A DNA stretch of 64,000 nt, from assembly GCA_016286535.1 (NCBI GenBank), contig JAEESZ010000005.1:1-64000 (forward strand), written 5' to 3'. This document shows positions 43,921-53,133 of this stretch, in pieces (the stretch's first letter is position 1; the number at the start of each line of letters is the position of its first letter). The DNA comes from Treponema sp. (GTDB lineage: Bacteria; Spirochaetota; Spirochaetia; Treponematales; Treponemataceae). Position numbers and translations under genes: made by a program. The notes beneath the pieces were generated by a model. It did not search any database and was not told where the DNA came from. It saw only the letters and a list, made by a program, of their open reading frames with translations.

Positions 43921-46431
43921 TTATTCATCCTTATCCTGAACTTTGTCTACTCCAACAAGATAATCCGGTTCATTGACTTTTACAATCTTAACACCAGATG
44001 CTCCCTGGCCCTGTTCCTTAATTTCGGATGCCTTAAATCTTAAAGTTTTTCCCTGACTTGTCATGCAAACGACTTCATCATTATCTGCAACATTTAAGGC
44101 TCCAATAATTTCTCCCTTACCGTCAGTATTACCAAATATACGCTGACCTCCGGTTCCTCTTCCGTGAACAGAGAAGTAGTCAAAAGAAATACGTTTTCCT
44201 ACACCTTTTTCTGTAAGAAGGATAATGTTTGAATTTTCTTCAACTTTTACTGCGGCAGCAATTTCGTCACCTTCAGAAAGCTTCATTCCCTTTATACCAC
44301 AGCTGGCTCTTCCCATGCAGCGGACAGAATCCTCTGTAACACGTAAAGCCTTTCCTCTGCGGGTAATCAGCATAACTTCAGATTTACCGTCTGTAAGAAT
44401 TGCACTTACCAGCTTGTCGCCGTCATTAAGTTTAATACCAATAATTCCCTTTGTTTTTGCGTTCTGGAATTCTGAAGATCTTACCTTCTTTACAACTCCC
44501 TTAGAGGTTGTCATAAAGATATACTGCTCGTCTGTAAATTCCTTTAAGGAAACAATTGTTGTAATTTCTTCATCAGCAGAAACCTGCAGTAAGCCTTTAA
44601 TATTTGAACCTCTGCTTGTTTTTTCTGCTTCAGGAATTTCATGAATCTTTAACCAGTAAGCCCGGCCAATGTTAGTTATAAATAACAACTTTTCTTTTGT
44701 CGAACCAATAAAGAGCTGATTGATATAATCATTTTCGAGCAAGGCTGTTGAATTACTTCCGGTTCCTCCACGGCTCTGCTTTTTATATTTATCAACAGAA
44801 ACTCTCTTGATATAACCAAGGCGGGAAATCATAACAACCATGTCTTCGTCTTTAATCATATCTTCTACGTTGATCTGTTCTACTTCATCAAAGACGATAT
44901 CAGTTCTTCTGTCATCTCCATATTTTTCTGCAAGAGCATTTGTATCACTCTTAATAAGCTGTAAGATTTTTTCATGATGATTTAATAAATCCTGCAGATA
45001 ATCAATAAAGGCCTGGAGCTCTTTTATTTCTTTCTGTAAATCTTCAATGAGCAGGTGAGTAAGTCTCTTTAATGGCATTTCAACAATTGCTGTTGTCTGC
45101 TCATCATCAAAGTCAAATCTTTCACCTAAACGGAGTTTTGCTTCTTCTGTATTTCTACTCGAACGGATAATCTTAATTACTTCATCAATATTGTTGATTG
45201 CAGTAATTAAAGCTTCCAGAATGTGCATCTTATGTTTTGCAACTTTTAAATCATAAATTGTACGACGGGTAATTACCTCATCTCTATGATTTACAAAGTG
45301 CATGATAAGCTGCTTTAAGTTTAATACTTCAGGTTTAAGATATGTCTGAGGCAGGGTTAATTCTGCTTCTTTATAACGTGGTTCACAGCCTTCTTTTACC
45401 TGAGGAACCAGGGCAAGATTTATAACACCAAAGTTAGACTGTAAATCTGTTTTGGCAAAAAGCTGATTAAGAACGATTTTTGTGATTGCTCCTTTTTTAA
45501 GTTCAACAACCAGACGCATACCTGTACGGTCTGAAGTTTCATCGTTACAATCTACAATTCCATCAATCTGCTTATCGCGGTTTAACTCTTTAATTCTTTT
45601 GATGATATTTGTTGTATTTACTCCGTATGGAACTTCTGTAAATACAATCTGCTCTTTTCCATTTTTTAAGGTTTCAATATTGAACTTTGAACGGATGGTT
45701 ATTTTTCCACGTCCGGTTGTATAAGCTTTTTTAATTCCACTTGTACCGTAAATAATACCGCCGGTAGGGAAGTCAGGACCCTTTATGTGAGTCATCAGTT
45801 CGTCAATGGAAATTTCCGGATTATCAATATATGCAGAAATTGCAGAAGCAACTTCACGTAAGTTATGTGTAGGCATGTTGGTTGCCATACCAACGGCAAT
45901 ACCTGTTGTTCCATTACACAAAAGGAAAGGGAAGGCAGCAGGAAGAACTGCAGGTTCCTTTGTAGAATCATCAAAGTTAGGAATCATGTCTACCGTGTCT
46001 TTGTTTATGTCGGCAACCATTTCTTCCGTAATTTTAGACATCTTTGCTTCGGTGTATCGGTAAGCCGCAGCAGGGTCACCGGCAATTGTACCGAAGTTTC
46101 CCTGTGGAGTTACTGTTGTATAACGCTGGGCAAAATCCTGTCCAAGACGAACAAGGGCATCATATACAGAAGCATCTCCATGTGGATGGTAGTGTCCCAA
46201 AACTTCACCAACGATGGTAGCACATTTTTTTGTTTTTCCACCGCTTGCAAGATGAAGGGTATCCATTGCGTACATAATACGTCTGTGAACAGGTTTAAGA
46301 CCATCACGAACATCAGGCAAAGCACGCTGTACAATTACAGACATTGAGTAGTCAATATATGCCTGCTTAACTTCATCCTCAATAGGGATTTTAATGAGAG
46401 AGCCACCTTCGGCTGTTTTTATCTCTTCCAT
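43921..46431 (-). CDS. gyrA: DNA gyrase subunit A
   Basis: 836 residues. Breaks and rejoins DNA during supercoiling. Catalytic Tyr126 in AAAYRYTEAK; HPHGDASVYD is the quinolone-resistance region; six C-terminal beta-propeller blades follow, with the GyrA-box-like QSRGGTG near residue 559 (MSRLGYIKRVSVDKY precedes it). At the position of E. coli Ser83 the residue is Ala87, followed by Ser, as in mycobacterial GyrA; the Asp87 equivalent is kept. An AAGGAA site precedes the ATG. Downstream of gyrB by 43 bp, same strand. Confidence 0.97.
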   Translation of the reverse strand: MEEIKTAEGGSLIKIPIEDEVKQAYIDYSMSVIVQRALPDVRDGLKPVHRRIMYAMDTLHLASGGKTKKCATIVGEVLGHYHPHGDASVYDALVRLGQDFAQRYTTVTPQGNFGTIAGDPAAAYRYTEAKMSKITEEMVADINKDTVDMIPNFDDSTKEPAVLPAAFPFLLCNGTTGIAVGMATNMPTHNLREVASAISAYIDNPEISIDELMTHIKGPDFPTGGIIYGTSGIKKAYTTGRGKITIRSKFNIETLKNGKEQIVFTEVPYGVNTTNIIKRIKELNRDKQIDGIVDCNDETSDRTGMRLVVELKKGAITKIVLNQLFAKTDLQSNFGVINLALVPQVKEGCEPRYKEAELTLPQTYLKPEVLNLKQLIMHFVNHRDEVITRRTIYDLKVAKHKMHILEALITAINNIDEVIKIIRSSRNTEEAKLRLGERFDFDDEQTTAIVEMPLKRLTHLLIEDLQKEIKELQAFIDYLQDLLNHHEKILQLIKSDTNALAEKYGDDRRTDIVFDEVEQINVEDMIKDEDMVVMISRLGYIKRVSVDKYKKQSRGGTGSNSTALLENDYINQLFIGSTKEKLLFITNIGRAYWLKIHEIPEAEKTSRGSNIKGLLQVSADEEITTIVSLKEFTDEQYIFMTTSKGVVKKVRSSEFQNAKTKGIIGIKLNDGDKLVSAILTDGKSEVMLITRRGKALRVTEDSVRCMGRASCGIKGMKLSEGDEIAAAVKVEENSNIILLTEKGVGKRISFDYFSVHGRGTGGQRIFGNTDGKGEIIGALNVADNDEVVCMTSQGKTLRFKASEIKEQGQGASGVKIVKVNEPDYLVGVDKVQDKDE

Positions 46432-46449
46432 TTTTATTTCCTTTTTTAC

Positions 46450-46465
46450 TAATTATCGTTAGTTA
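46450..46465. repeat. Origin-type palindrome between gyrB and gyrA
   Basis: TAATTATCGTTAGTTA with central CG, in the 43-bp gap between gyrB and gyrA, 19 nt before the gyrA start. Nearly identical to the site after argA (TAACTATCGTTAGTTA). Confidence 0.5.
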
Positions 46466-46474
46466 GTTATTAGA

Positions 46475-48400
46475 CTATATATCCAGATTTGCGTAGCTTG
46501 AATTTGATTCAATGAACTGTCGGCGAGGTTCTACTTCTTCACCCATACAAACAGAGAAAATCTTATCGGCTGCAATGGCATCTGGAATTGTTACAACACG
46601 CATTTTTCTTCTTGAAGGATCCATAGTAGTTTCCCAAAGCTGGTCACCATCCATTTCACCAAGACCTTTATAACGCTGTACTTCTGCCTTATCGCGCTGA
46701 TCGCCAAGCGCCTCAAGCGCCGCATCCCTTTCCGCGTCCGAATAACAATATACCGGTTCCTTCTTTCCAAGTTTAACTTTGAACAGAGGAGGCATAGCAA
46801 GGTAAACATATCCTTTTTCAATAAGCTCCGGCATATAGCGGAAGAAGAAAGTCAAAAGCAATGTACGAATATGAGAACCATCAACATCGGCATCGGCCAT
46901 GATGATGATTTTGTGATAACGTAATTTATTAATATTAAAGTCTTTTCCAAAACCTGCACCAAGTGATGCAATTACCGGCTGAAGCTTGTCGTTATCGATT
47001 ACTTTTTCAGGACGAACTTTTTCAACGTTCAGCATTTTTCCCCAGAGAGGAAGAATGGCCTGATGTTTTGGATCGCGTCCTTTCTTTGCAGAACCGCCGG
47101 CAGAATCTCCTTCGACTATGTAAACTTCGCAATGTTCAGGATCATGTTTTTCTGAACAGTCAGAAAGTTTTTCTGGTAAACCAAAACCATCCAGAGATGA
47201 TTTTTTACGCATGTTGTCTTTTGCCTTACGGGCTGCAATTCTGGCCTTAGCTTCATCAAGACCTTTTTTAAGAATTGCTTCAAGGTCTGCAGGATTCTGT
47301 TCAAAATAAATTGTCAGCTTTTCTTTTACAATCTGATCTACAATTGTTCTTACTTCTGTGTTTCCAAGCTTTTCCTTTGTCTGACCTTCAAATTCTGGCT
47401 CAGGAACCTTCATGGAAATAATTGCAGTTAAACCTGAAGAAATATCTTCGTAAGTAAGTTTTTCGTCTTTATCCAACTGCTTTTTTAATTTTTCGTTTGA
47501 ATCTAAAAACTTGTTTAATACAAAGCGGAGACCGTTCTTAAAACCTTCAAGGTGAGTACCACCATCTCTTGTGTGAATGTCGTTTACATAAGACTGAACA
47601 TTTTCTGAATATGATGAATTGTAATGCATTGAGATTTCTGTGATTACATCATCTTTATTTTCGTTTATGTAAATTGGTTCAAGAGGTACAACGGTTTTGC
47701 CAATATCAATACTTTTTACAAATTCGTTAATACCGCCTAAGAACTGCAGAACTTCTTCTTTTGGAGTTTCAAGGCGTTCATCGCGAAATGTGATTTTTAT
47801 ACCGCTGTTCAAAAAGGCCAGTTCGCGAAGACGTTCTTTTAAAACATCATAATCATAGGTTGTTGTTTCTGTAAAAATTGTTTTGTCTGCCTTCCAGCGG
47901 ATTGTTGTTCCGTGTTCATCGGAATCGCCAATAACTTCAACTTTAGTTTTTGGAATTCCTCTTTCATATTTCTGATGATAAATATGACCATCACGTTTTA
48001 CAGTTGCTTCCATCCAGTCAGAAAGGGCATTTACGCAGGATACACCAACACCATGCAAACCTCCGGAAACTTTATAAGAACCTTTGTCGAATTTACCACC
48101 GGCATGAAGACGGGTTAATACCAGTTCAAGGGCTGAAATTTTTTCTGTAGGGTGAATGTCTACCGGAATACCACGTCCATTATCTTCTACACGGCAAACA
48201 TCATCTTTTTCAAGTGCGACAACAATGTTATCACAAAAGCCTGCCATAGCTTCATCAATAGAGTTATCTACTGTTTCGTAAACTAAGTGATGAAGTCCTC
48301 TAGGACCTGTTGAACCAATGTACATACCAGGTCGTTTGCGGACAGCTTCGAGTCCTTTCAAAACCTGTATATTACTTGCGCCATAATTATCTGCAGACAT
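46475..48400 (-). CDS. gyrB: DNA gyrase subunit B
   Basis: 641 residues; ATPase subunit of gyrase. GHKL ATPase: RPGMYIGSTGPRGLHHLVYE, DNGRGIPVD and GGLHGVGVSCVNALS; TOPRIM: EVYIVEGDSAGGSAKKGRD and DADVDGSHIRTLLLTFF; C-terminal QRYKGLGEMDGDQLWETTM. Size fits the short GyrB form. An AGAGGT ribosome binding site lies behind a small UTR hairpin (ATCTGGT/ACCAGAT, 48415-48435). Divergent from dnaA, leading the gyrB-gyrA operon away from the origin. Confidence 0.98.
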   Translation of the reverse strand: MSADNYGASNIQVLKGLEAVRKRPGMYIGSTGPRGLHHLVYETVDNSIDEAMAGFCDNIVVALEKDDVCRVEDNGRGIPVDIHPTEKISALELVLTRLHAGGKFDKGSYKVSGGLHGVGVSCVNALSDWMEATVKRDGHIYHQKYERGIPKTKVEVIGDSDEHGTTIRWKADKTIFTETTTYDYDVLKERLRELAFLNSGIKITFRDERLETPKEEVLQFLGGINEFVKSIDIGKTVVPLEPIYINENKDDVITEISMHYNSSYSENVQSYVNDIHTRDGGTHLEGFKNGLRFVLNKFLDSNEKLKKQLDKDEKLTYEDISSGLTAIISMKVPEPEFEGQTKEKLGNTEVRTIVDQIVKEKLTIYFEQNPADLEAILKKGLDEAKARIAARKAKDNMRKKSSLDGFGLPEKLSDCSEKHDPEHCEVYIVEGDSAGGSAKKGRDPKHQAILPLWGKMLNVEKVRPEKVIDNDKLQPVIASLGAGFGKDFNINKLRYHKIIIMADADVDGSHIRTLLLTFFFRYMPELIEKGYVYLAMPPLFKVKLGKKEPVYCYSDAERDAALEALGDQRDKAEVQRYKGLGEMDGDQLWETTMDPSRRKMRVVTIPDAIAADKIFSVCMGEEVEPRRQFIESNSSYANLDI

Positions 48401-48456
48401 TTTTACCTCTAAAAATCTGGTCTCTATAACCAGATAAAGATATGAATATTTTATTT

Positions 48457-48485
48457 ATTTTAACTGAAAAAAAGGTAAAATTCAA
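48457..48485 (-). promoter_or_regulatory. Promoter of gyrB-gyrA
   Basis: On the minus strand: TTGAAT (48485 to 48480), a 17-bp spacer and TAAAAT (48462 to 48457), giving a leader of about 50 nt. Confidence 0.55.
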
Positions 48486-48494
48486 TGATTGTAC

Positions 48495-48514
48495 AAACTA
48501 CCGACTGGTAGTTT
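48495..48514. promoter_or_regulatory. Perfect 8-bp palindrome between gyrB and dnaA
   Basis: AAACTACC-GACT-GGTAGTTT, perfect arms with a 4-bp centre. It sits 9 bp upstream of the gyrB -35 box and about 55 bp before dnaA, so it could regulate either. The form resembles TetR-family operators. Confidence 0.55.
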
Positions 48515-48568
48515 ATTTTATTCAAAATTTCTGTTGAAGTTTTTATTGAGTTCTAGAATAATGTAATT

Positions 48569-49999
48569 ATGTCAGAAAAATTTTTAGAAGAAGCCTTTAA
48601 CGCTTCTATGAGTGAGATTCATAATCAATATATTTCAGAAAATAGAGAAAACGAGTTCATTTTTAATTTTAATATCAATTACGTAGAAGAAATAAATAAT
48701 AAAATTGTTTTAAGTGTTGCCTCTCCTTTTATGAAGAATCAGGTAGTAAAAAGAGGTTCCCTTGAAATTTTATCCAACAAATTAAAAGAAATTACCGGTC
48801 TTAATAATCTTGAAATTGAATGCATTGTAAAAAATACTTCTTCCTCTTCTCCTGCAGCTGCTGTAAAAACAGAGTCAAAAAATGATGATGAAGGCGAAGA
48901 AAAAATTGAAACTTCAGAAAAATCACCTGTAAAAACAAATATTGAAACTACAGAAAAAATCAAAAAGCATCCTCAGCTTAATGAAAATTTTGTTTTTGAA
49001 ACCTTTATTCCGGGAGATAACAGTAATTACGCTTACAACGCAGCAATTGCTGTAGCTAAAAATCCTGGTAATAAATACAATCCAATTCTTCTTTATGGCA
49101 GTTCCGGTTTAGGAAAAACCCATCTTATGCAGTCAATTGGAAATTATATTTACAAACAAAATCCAAAACTTAAAATCTGTTATGTTTCTGCAGAAACCTT
49201 TGGAAATGATTTTACATCTTCCCTTACTTCTAAAAAAACAAACGACTTCAAAAATAAATATAGAAATCTTGATGTTCTTCTTCTTGATGACATTCACTTT
49301 TTACAGGGAAAGGAAGGAATGCAGAATGAACTTTTCTATACCTTTGAAGCCCTTTCTCAAAAAAAAGCACAGATGGTTTTTACCTGTGACCGTCCAATCA
49401 GAGAAACAAAAATTCTTGCAGAAAGACTTGTAAGCAGACTTTCAAACGGATTATGTATTGATATTCAGGCTCCTAAATACGAGAACCGCTATGCAATTCT
49501 TCAGAAAAAAGTTGATCTTATGGGAAAGACCCTGGATCCAAAAATTATTGATTATATTGCAAAAAACATTGAAACAAATGTCCGCGACCTTGAAGCTGCC
49601 TTAAATAAAGTATTTGGTCTTGAAGAGCTGATGGAACAGAAAATCACTCTTGAAAATATAAAGACCCAGCTTAACGATTTAATCAGTACAAATAAAAACA
49701 ATAATATTTCTCTTGATATCATTCAAAAGGTTATTGCAGATGCCTTCCAGATTTCTGTCTCAGATTTGAAAGGTAAAAAGAGAGATAAAAAATATGTTAC
49801 TCCACGTCATATTGCAATTTATATTGCAAGACAACTGACAGAAATTTCTTTTACTGAATTAGGTGAAGAATTTGGAGGACGTGATCATTCTACAATAATG
49901 AATGCCTGCGAAAAAATTGAAGATGAAATTAAACTTGATTCTTCTTTTGAAGCAAGAATTCAATTATTTATAAAAGATATTAAGGAGTATAAAAAGTAG
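48569..49999 (+). CDS. dnaA: Chromosomal replication initiator DnaA
   Basis: 476 residues. Domain I (about 1-85) and an acidic, variable linker (about 90-135, Glu/Lys/Thr-rich) precede the AAA+ domain with Walker A GSSGLGKTH, Walker B VLLLDDIHFLQG and arginine-finger region ERLVSRLSNG. The C-terminal domain IV ends in FGGRDHSTIMNACEKI, the DnaA-box-binding helix-turn-helix. No Shine-Dalgarno sequence precedes the ATG, and AT-rich -10-like boxes lie within 10 nt, so the start may be leaderless. First gene rightward from the origin. Confidence 0.98.
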   Translation: MSEKFLEEAFNASMSEIHNQYISENRENEFIFNFNINYVEEINNKIVLSVASPFMKNQVVKRGSLEILSNKLKEITGLNNLEIECIVKNTSSSSPAAAVKTESKNDDEGEEKIETSEKSPVKTNIETTEKIKKHPQLNENFVFETFIPGDNSNYAYNAAIAVAKNPGNKYNPILLYGSSGLGKTHLMQSIGNYIYKQNPKLKICYVSAETFGNDFTSSLTSKKTNDFKNKYRNLDVLLLDDIHFLQGKEGMQNELFYTFEALSQKKAQMVFTCDRPIRETKILAERLVSRLSNGLCIDIQAPKYENRYAILQKKVDLMGKTLDPKIIDYIAKNIETNVRDLEAALNKVFGLEELMEQKITLENIKTQLNDLISTNKNNNISLDIIQKVIADAFQISVSDLKGKKRDKKYVTPRHIAIYIARQLTEISFTELGEEFGGRDHSTIMNACEKIEDEIKLDSSFEARIQLFIKDIKEYKK

Positions 50000-50026
50000 A
50001 TTTAAAGTGGTTAACTCCTGTTTTAC

Positions 50027-50148
50027 TGTGGATAAAATAACTTTATTAAAGTAAAATGTGGAAAAGTGGATAAAATGTAAATAAAATTTACTGAATAATC
50101 AACTTAACTAAATCTATATATTATATATGATTAAGTAAGTTATCCACA
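50027..50148. promoter_or_regulatory. DnaA boxes and AT-rich DNA between dnaA and dnaN (putative oriC)
   Basis: TGTGGATAA (50027-50035, perfect reverse box), TGTGGAAAA (50057-50065), AGTGGATAA (50065-50073) and TTATCCACA (50140-50148, perfect forward box). Between the last two lies about 65 bp of almost pure A/T suitable for unwinding. The dnaA-dnaN gap is a classic oriC location. Confidence 0.75.
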
Positions 50149-50241
50149 CAATCTACAGACCTTATTATTACTATTACTAAATTTATTTAAATTTAATAAT
50201 TAATAAACGATGTGTAAAAAATTTATAAAAAGGAGATCTAA

Positions 50242-51369
50242 ATGAAATTCACTTTTGATAGAGATGCAATGATTAAAGAAATTGCAATTGCTCAGGAAAT
50301 AATTACAAATAAAAGTCCTGCTTCTATTCTTTCTAACATATTAGTAATTGCAGAAAACAATGCTTTAACAATTAGGGCAACCGATTCTACAGTTAAATTT
50401 ACAACAAGTATTCCGGTTGATATTCAGCAGGAAGGACGCACAACTATTTACTGCGACAAATTTATGAATATCCTTTCTACATCTCCTTCTGGTGATATTG
50501 AATTTTCTCAGGAAGATATCATTGTAACAATTAAACCTGTTGCAAAAAAAATCAACTTTAAGCTCAAGAGTCAGACATCAGATAAATTCCCAGAAATGGG
50601 TTCTTCAGAAAACGTTCCTTTCTTTGAATTACCTTCAAAAGATTTTAAAGAAATGATTAAGCAGACTGTTTTTGCAGTATCTGATGACAGAAACCGCTTC
50701 TTTATGACCGGCGTTTATTTTATAAAAAACGGCGACACATTAACTATGGTTGCAACCGACGGAAGAAGACTTTCATGTGTTAATAAAACAGGTTTCAGTG
50801 TTCCAGATTTCCAGCCTGCAATCATTCCTACAAAAGTATTAACTACAATCTTAAAAAATGCTCCGGATGAAGGAAACTTAAGCATTGGTGTTGTAGACAA
50901 ATCAATTTTTGTAAAATTTGGAAATGTAGAATTCTCTTCAAATCTTATTGAAGGCCAGTTCCCTAACTATCAGAAGGTAATTCCAGAAAATCTTACAATG
51001 TCAATTATGGTAAATAAGGCAGATCTTGAAGCTGCATTAAAGAGAACAACAATCATGGTTGATAAAAAAGTAAGCAGAATTATTTTTAGAATTTCTTCCG
51101 GAGTTTTAAAATTAATCTCTCCTGAATCTGATATTGGTACAGCTGATGAGGAAATTCCATGCCGCTATGACGGACAGGATATTTCTATGGCTTTGAATTT
51201 TACTTATGTTACAGATCCATTAAAAGTAATAGATTCAGAAAATGTAGTTTTTGAATTTAATATTAATGATGCACAGAGTAACGAAGAGGCTAGTATTACA
51301 AAGGCAGTTATTGTACGTGGTGAACCAGCAGGTGATTATATCCACGTTATTATGCCGATGAACTACTAA
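50242..51369 (+). CDS. dnaN: DNA polymerase III beta subunit (sliding clamp)
   Basis: 375 residues in three similar domains, the standard clamp size. It starts MKFTFDRDAMIKEIAIAQEI and contains VATDGRRLSCVNK and LIEGQFPNYQKVIP; the tail VIMPMNY replaces the usual MPMRL clamp end. It tethers the replicative polymerase to DNA. Ribosome binding site: AAAGGAG. Its last codons form the left arm of a long hairpin. Confidence 0.97.
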   Translation: MKFTFDRDAMIKEIAIAQEIITNKSPASILSNILVIAENNALTIRATDSTVKFTTSIPVDIQQEGRTTIYCDKFMNILSTSPSGDIEFSQEDIIVTIKPVAKKINFKLKSQTSDKFPEMGSSENVPFFELPSKDFKEMIKQTVFAVSDDRNRFFMTGVYFIKNGDTLTMVATDGRRLSCVNKTGFSVPDFQPAIIPTKVLTTILKNAPDEGNLSIGVVDKSIFVKFGNVEFSSNLIEGQFPNYQKVIPENLTMSIMVNKADLEAALKRTTIMVDKKVSRIIFRISSGVLKLISPESDIGTADEEIPCRYDGQDISMALNFTYVTDPLKVIDSENVVFEFNINDAQSNEEASITKAVIVRGEPAGDYIHVIMPMNY

Positions 51370-51451
51370 AATCTGGCAGAGCCAGATTTTAGTAGTTCAT
51401 CAACGAGTTTTTGCTTTTGCAAAAACTCGCAGAATTACTAAAATTGCAGAG
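51361..51451. repeat. Two perfect hairpins framed by a direct repeat between dnaN and recF
   Basis: Hairpin 1: 17-bp perfect stem 51361-51377 / 51381-51397 with loop AGA, overlapping the dnaN stop. Hairpin 2: 11-bp perfect stem CGAGTTTTTGC/GCAAAAACTCG (51404-51414 / 51419-51429) with loop TTTT. Neither is followed by a T run. The sequence AATTACTAAAATTGCAGAG (51433-51451) repeats, with small changes, the start of hairpin 1. Confidence 0.7.
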
Positions 51452-51460
51452 TAACTTTTA

Positions 51461-52528
51461 ATGCCGTTTTTATATCAGACTTTTTATAATTTCCGTAATC
51501 TTAAAAACGATACAATAGACCTTTCGAACAGAGAGGTCTATTTTGTTGGTGAAAATGGACAGGGAAAATCTAACATTCTGGAATCGCTTTATTATTCCGC
51601 TTATGGAATAAGTTTTAGAACTCATGTTGATTTGCAGATTGTAAAAACTAATGAAAAAAATTTTAGTTTAAACGCTCTGTATAAGCACGAAAATTATGAT
51701 GTTCAGAAAATCTCTGTAATTTTTGAAAACAATAAAAAAAGAATTGAAAAAAACGGCAAGAGAATCAGCGACAGAAAAGAATTAATTAATACAATACCTT
51801 GCATTTTATTTTGTCATGATGATTTAAAATTTGCGACCGGCGAGCCGGAAAACAGAAGATTTTTTATAGACCAGTCATTAACAATGTATGATTCTTCTTA
51901 CATTGACGAAATAAGAAATTATAAAAAAATTCTTAAAAGCAGAAATCTGATTCTTAAAAATCATGAATACGAAATGCTCGATACTTTTGACAATCAGCTG
52001 GCTGCTTATGGTGTTATAATTCAGCAGAAAAGAAAAAAATCAATTTTTGAATTCAATGAGATTTTTTCAAGAATTTTTGCGGAGATTACGGGTATTGAGG
52101 GAGTTTCAATTCAGTATGATCCAAGCTGGAAAAGCGAAAATGTTCAGGCCTTTCTGCTCGAAAACCGCGACCGCGATAAATTTCTGGAAACCAGTTTAAG
52201 TGGTCCTCATAGAGACAGAATTAATTTTGTAAAAGATCATAAATTATTTATTCCAACGGCTTCTACGGGCCAGTGCAGGCTTGTTTCTCTTTTGCTTAGA
52301 GTTGCCCAGGCAGTATATTTATCGCGGGCTACAGGCTTAAAACCGGTTCTGCTTATGGATGATGTTTTACTTGAGCTGGATCCAAATAAAAGGGCAAAAT
52401 TAACTTCTTTACTGCCGGATTATGATCAGCTTTTCTGTACATTTTTACCGGGCGAACCTTACGAGCGCTATATGCACGATACTACAAAAGTTTATAAAAT
52501 TGAGGGAGGACAATGGTATGAAGGATAA
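51461..52528 (+). CDS. recF: DNA replication and repair protein RecF
   Basis: 355 residues. SMC-like ATPase: Walker A VGENGQGKSNILESLYY, signature region SGPHRDRINF, then STGQCRLVSLLLRVAQAVYL and Walker B LLMDDVLLELD. It loads RecA at gaps with RecOR. No Shine-Dalgarno sequence is seen, and the start lies just after the dnaN hairpins, so expression may depend on them. Its end overlaps the DUF721 gene by 11 bp. Confidence 0.95.
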   Translation: MPFLYQTFYNFRNLKNDTIDLSNREVYFVGENGQGKSNILESLYYSAYGISFRTHVDLQIVKTNEKNFSLNALYKHENYDVQKISVIFENNKKRIEKNGKRISDRKELINTIPCILFCHDDLKFATGEPENRRFFIDQSLTMYDSSYIDEIRNYKKILKSRNLILKNHEYEMLDTFDNQLAAYGVIIQQKRKKSIFEFNEIFSRIFAEITGIEGVSIQYDPSWKSENVQAFLLENRDRDKFLETSLSGPHRDRINFVKDHKLFIPTASTGQCRLVSLLLRVAQAVYLSRATGLKPVLLMDDVLLELDPNKRAKLTSLLPDYDQLFCTFLPGEPYERYMHDTTKVYKIEGGQWYEG

Positions 52529-53066
52529 TGATATTAAAACAGGTTCAGATTTAACTTCAATTTTTGAAGCTATTGCCTCATCAAATAACAGCTATGGTAT
52601 TTCTAATACCTGGAAAAAGGTTGTTTCAAAAATTGGCAAAAAAGATGAAGAGGATGATGAAAGCCTAACAATTGGAGAAAAGCTTGCACTTAATTCTCAT
52701 GTTGTGGATTTAAAAAACGGTATTCTTCTTGTTGAAACAACACATTCCGGCTGGATTCAGTATTTAAGAATGAATCAGAAATTTATTCTTAAAGGTTTGC
52801 AGTGGGCAAGTCCGGAATTGAATATAAAAAATCTGGCATTCAGGGTAAGCGGCAGTAAGGCAAATATTTGTGATGATTATGATACAAGCATGAAAAAGCT
52901 TGCGGCAGAAAGCGATAAAAAAATGGAGGAGCAGGAAAAGCTTCTTAATAAACTTAACGAAAAACAGGCTGAAAAAGAAAGCAGTAATAAGGGCGGTTTG
53001 CCTCCTGAAATGATAGCCCGCTTTGAAAGGTTAAAGGCTGATATGTTGACCAATTCCGAAAAATAA
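52518..53066 (+). CDS. DUF721 protein, DciA-like helicase-loading factor
   Basis: 182 residues from the ATG at 52518 behind GGGAGG; upstream in-frame codons lie inside recF. The DUF721 core is at about 45-120: WKKVVSKIG, LNSHVVDLKNGILLVETTHSGW and LRMNQKFILKGL. The tail from about 125 is a Lys/Glu-rich coiled coil. DciA proteins assist loading of the replicative helicase in bacteria lacking DnaC/DnaI, and the place after recF fits that role. Confidence 0.85.
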   Translation: MKDNDIKTGSDLTSIFEAIASSNNSYGISNTWKKVVSKIGKKDEEDDESLTIGEKLALNSHVVDLKNGILLVETTHSGWIQYLRMNQKFILKGLQWASPELNIKNLAFRVSGSKANICDDYDTSMKKLAAESDKKMEEQEKLLNKLNEKQAEKESSNKGGLPPEMIARFERLKADMLTNSEK

Positions 53067-53133
53067 TGATATATTTGATTACTATTTTTATTAATAAGAA
53101 ATTTTTTTTATAAATATATAAGGAGTACGTTCC

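Noticed and set aside
45865..46347. 160-codon plus-strand ORF
   Set aside because: It lies entirely antisense to the conserved N-terminal part of gyrA and shows no recognisable protein pattern.
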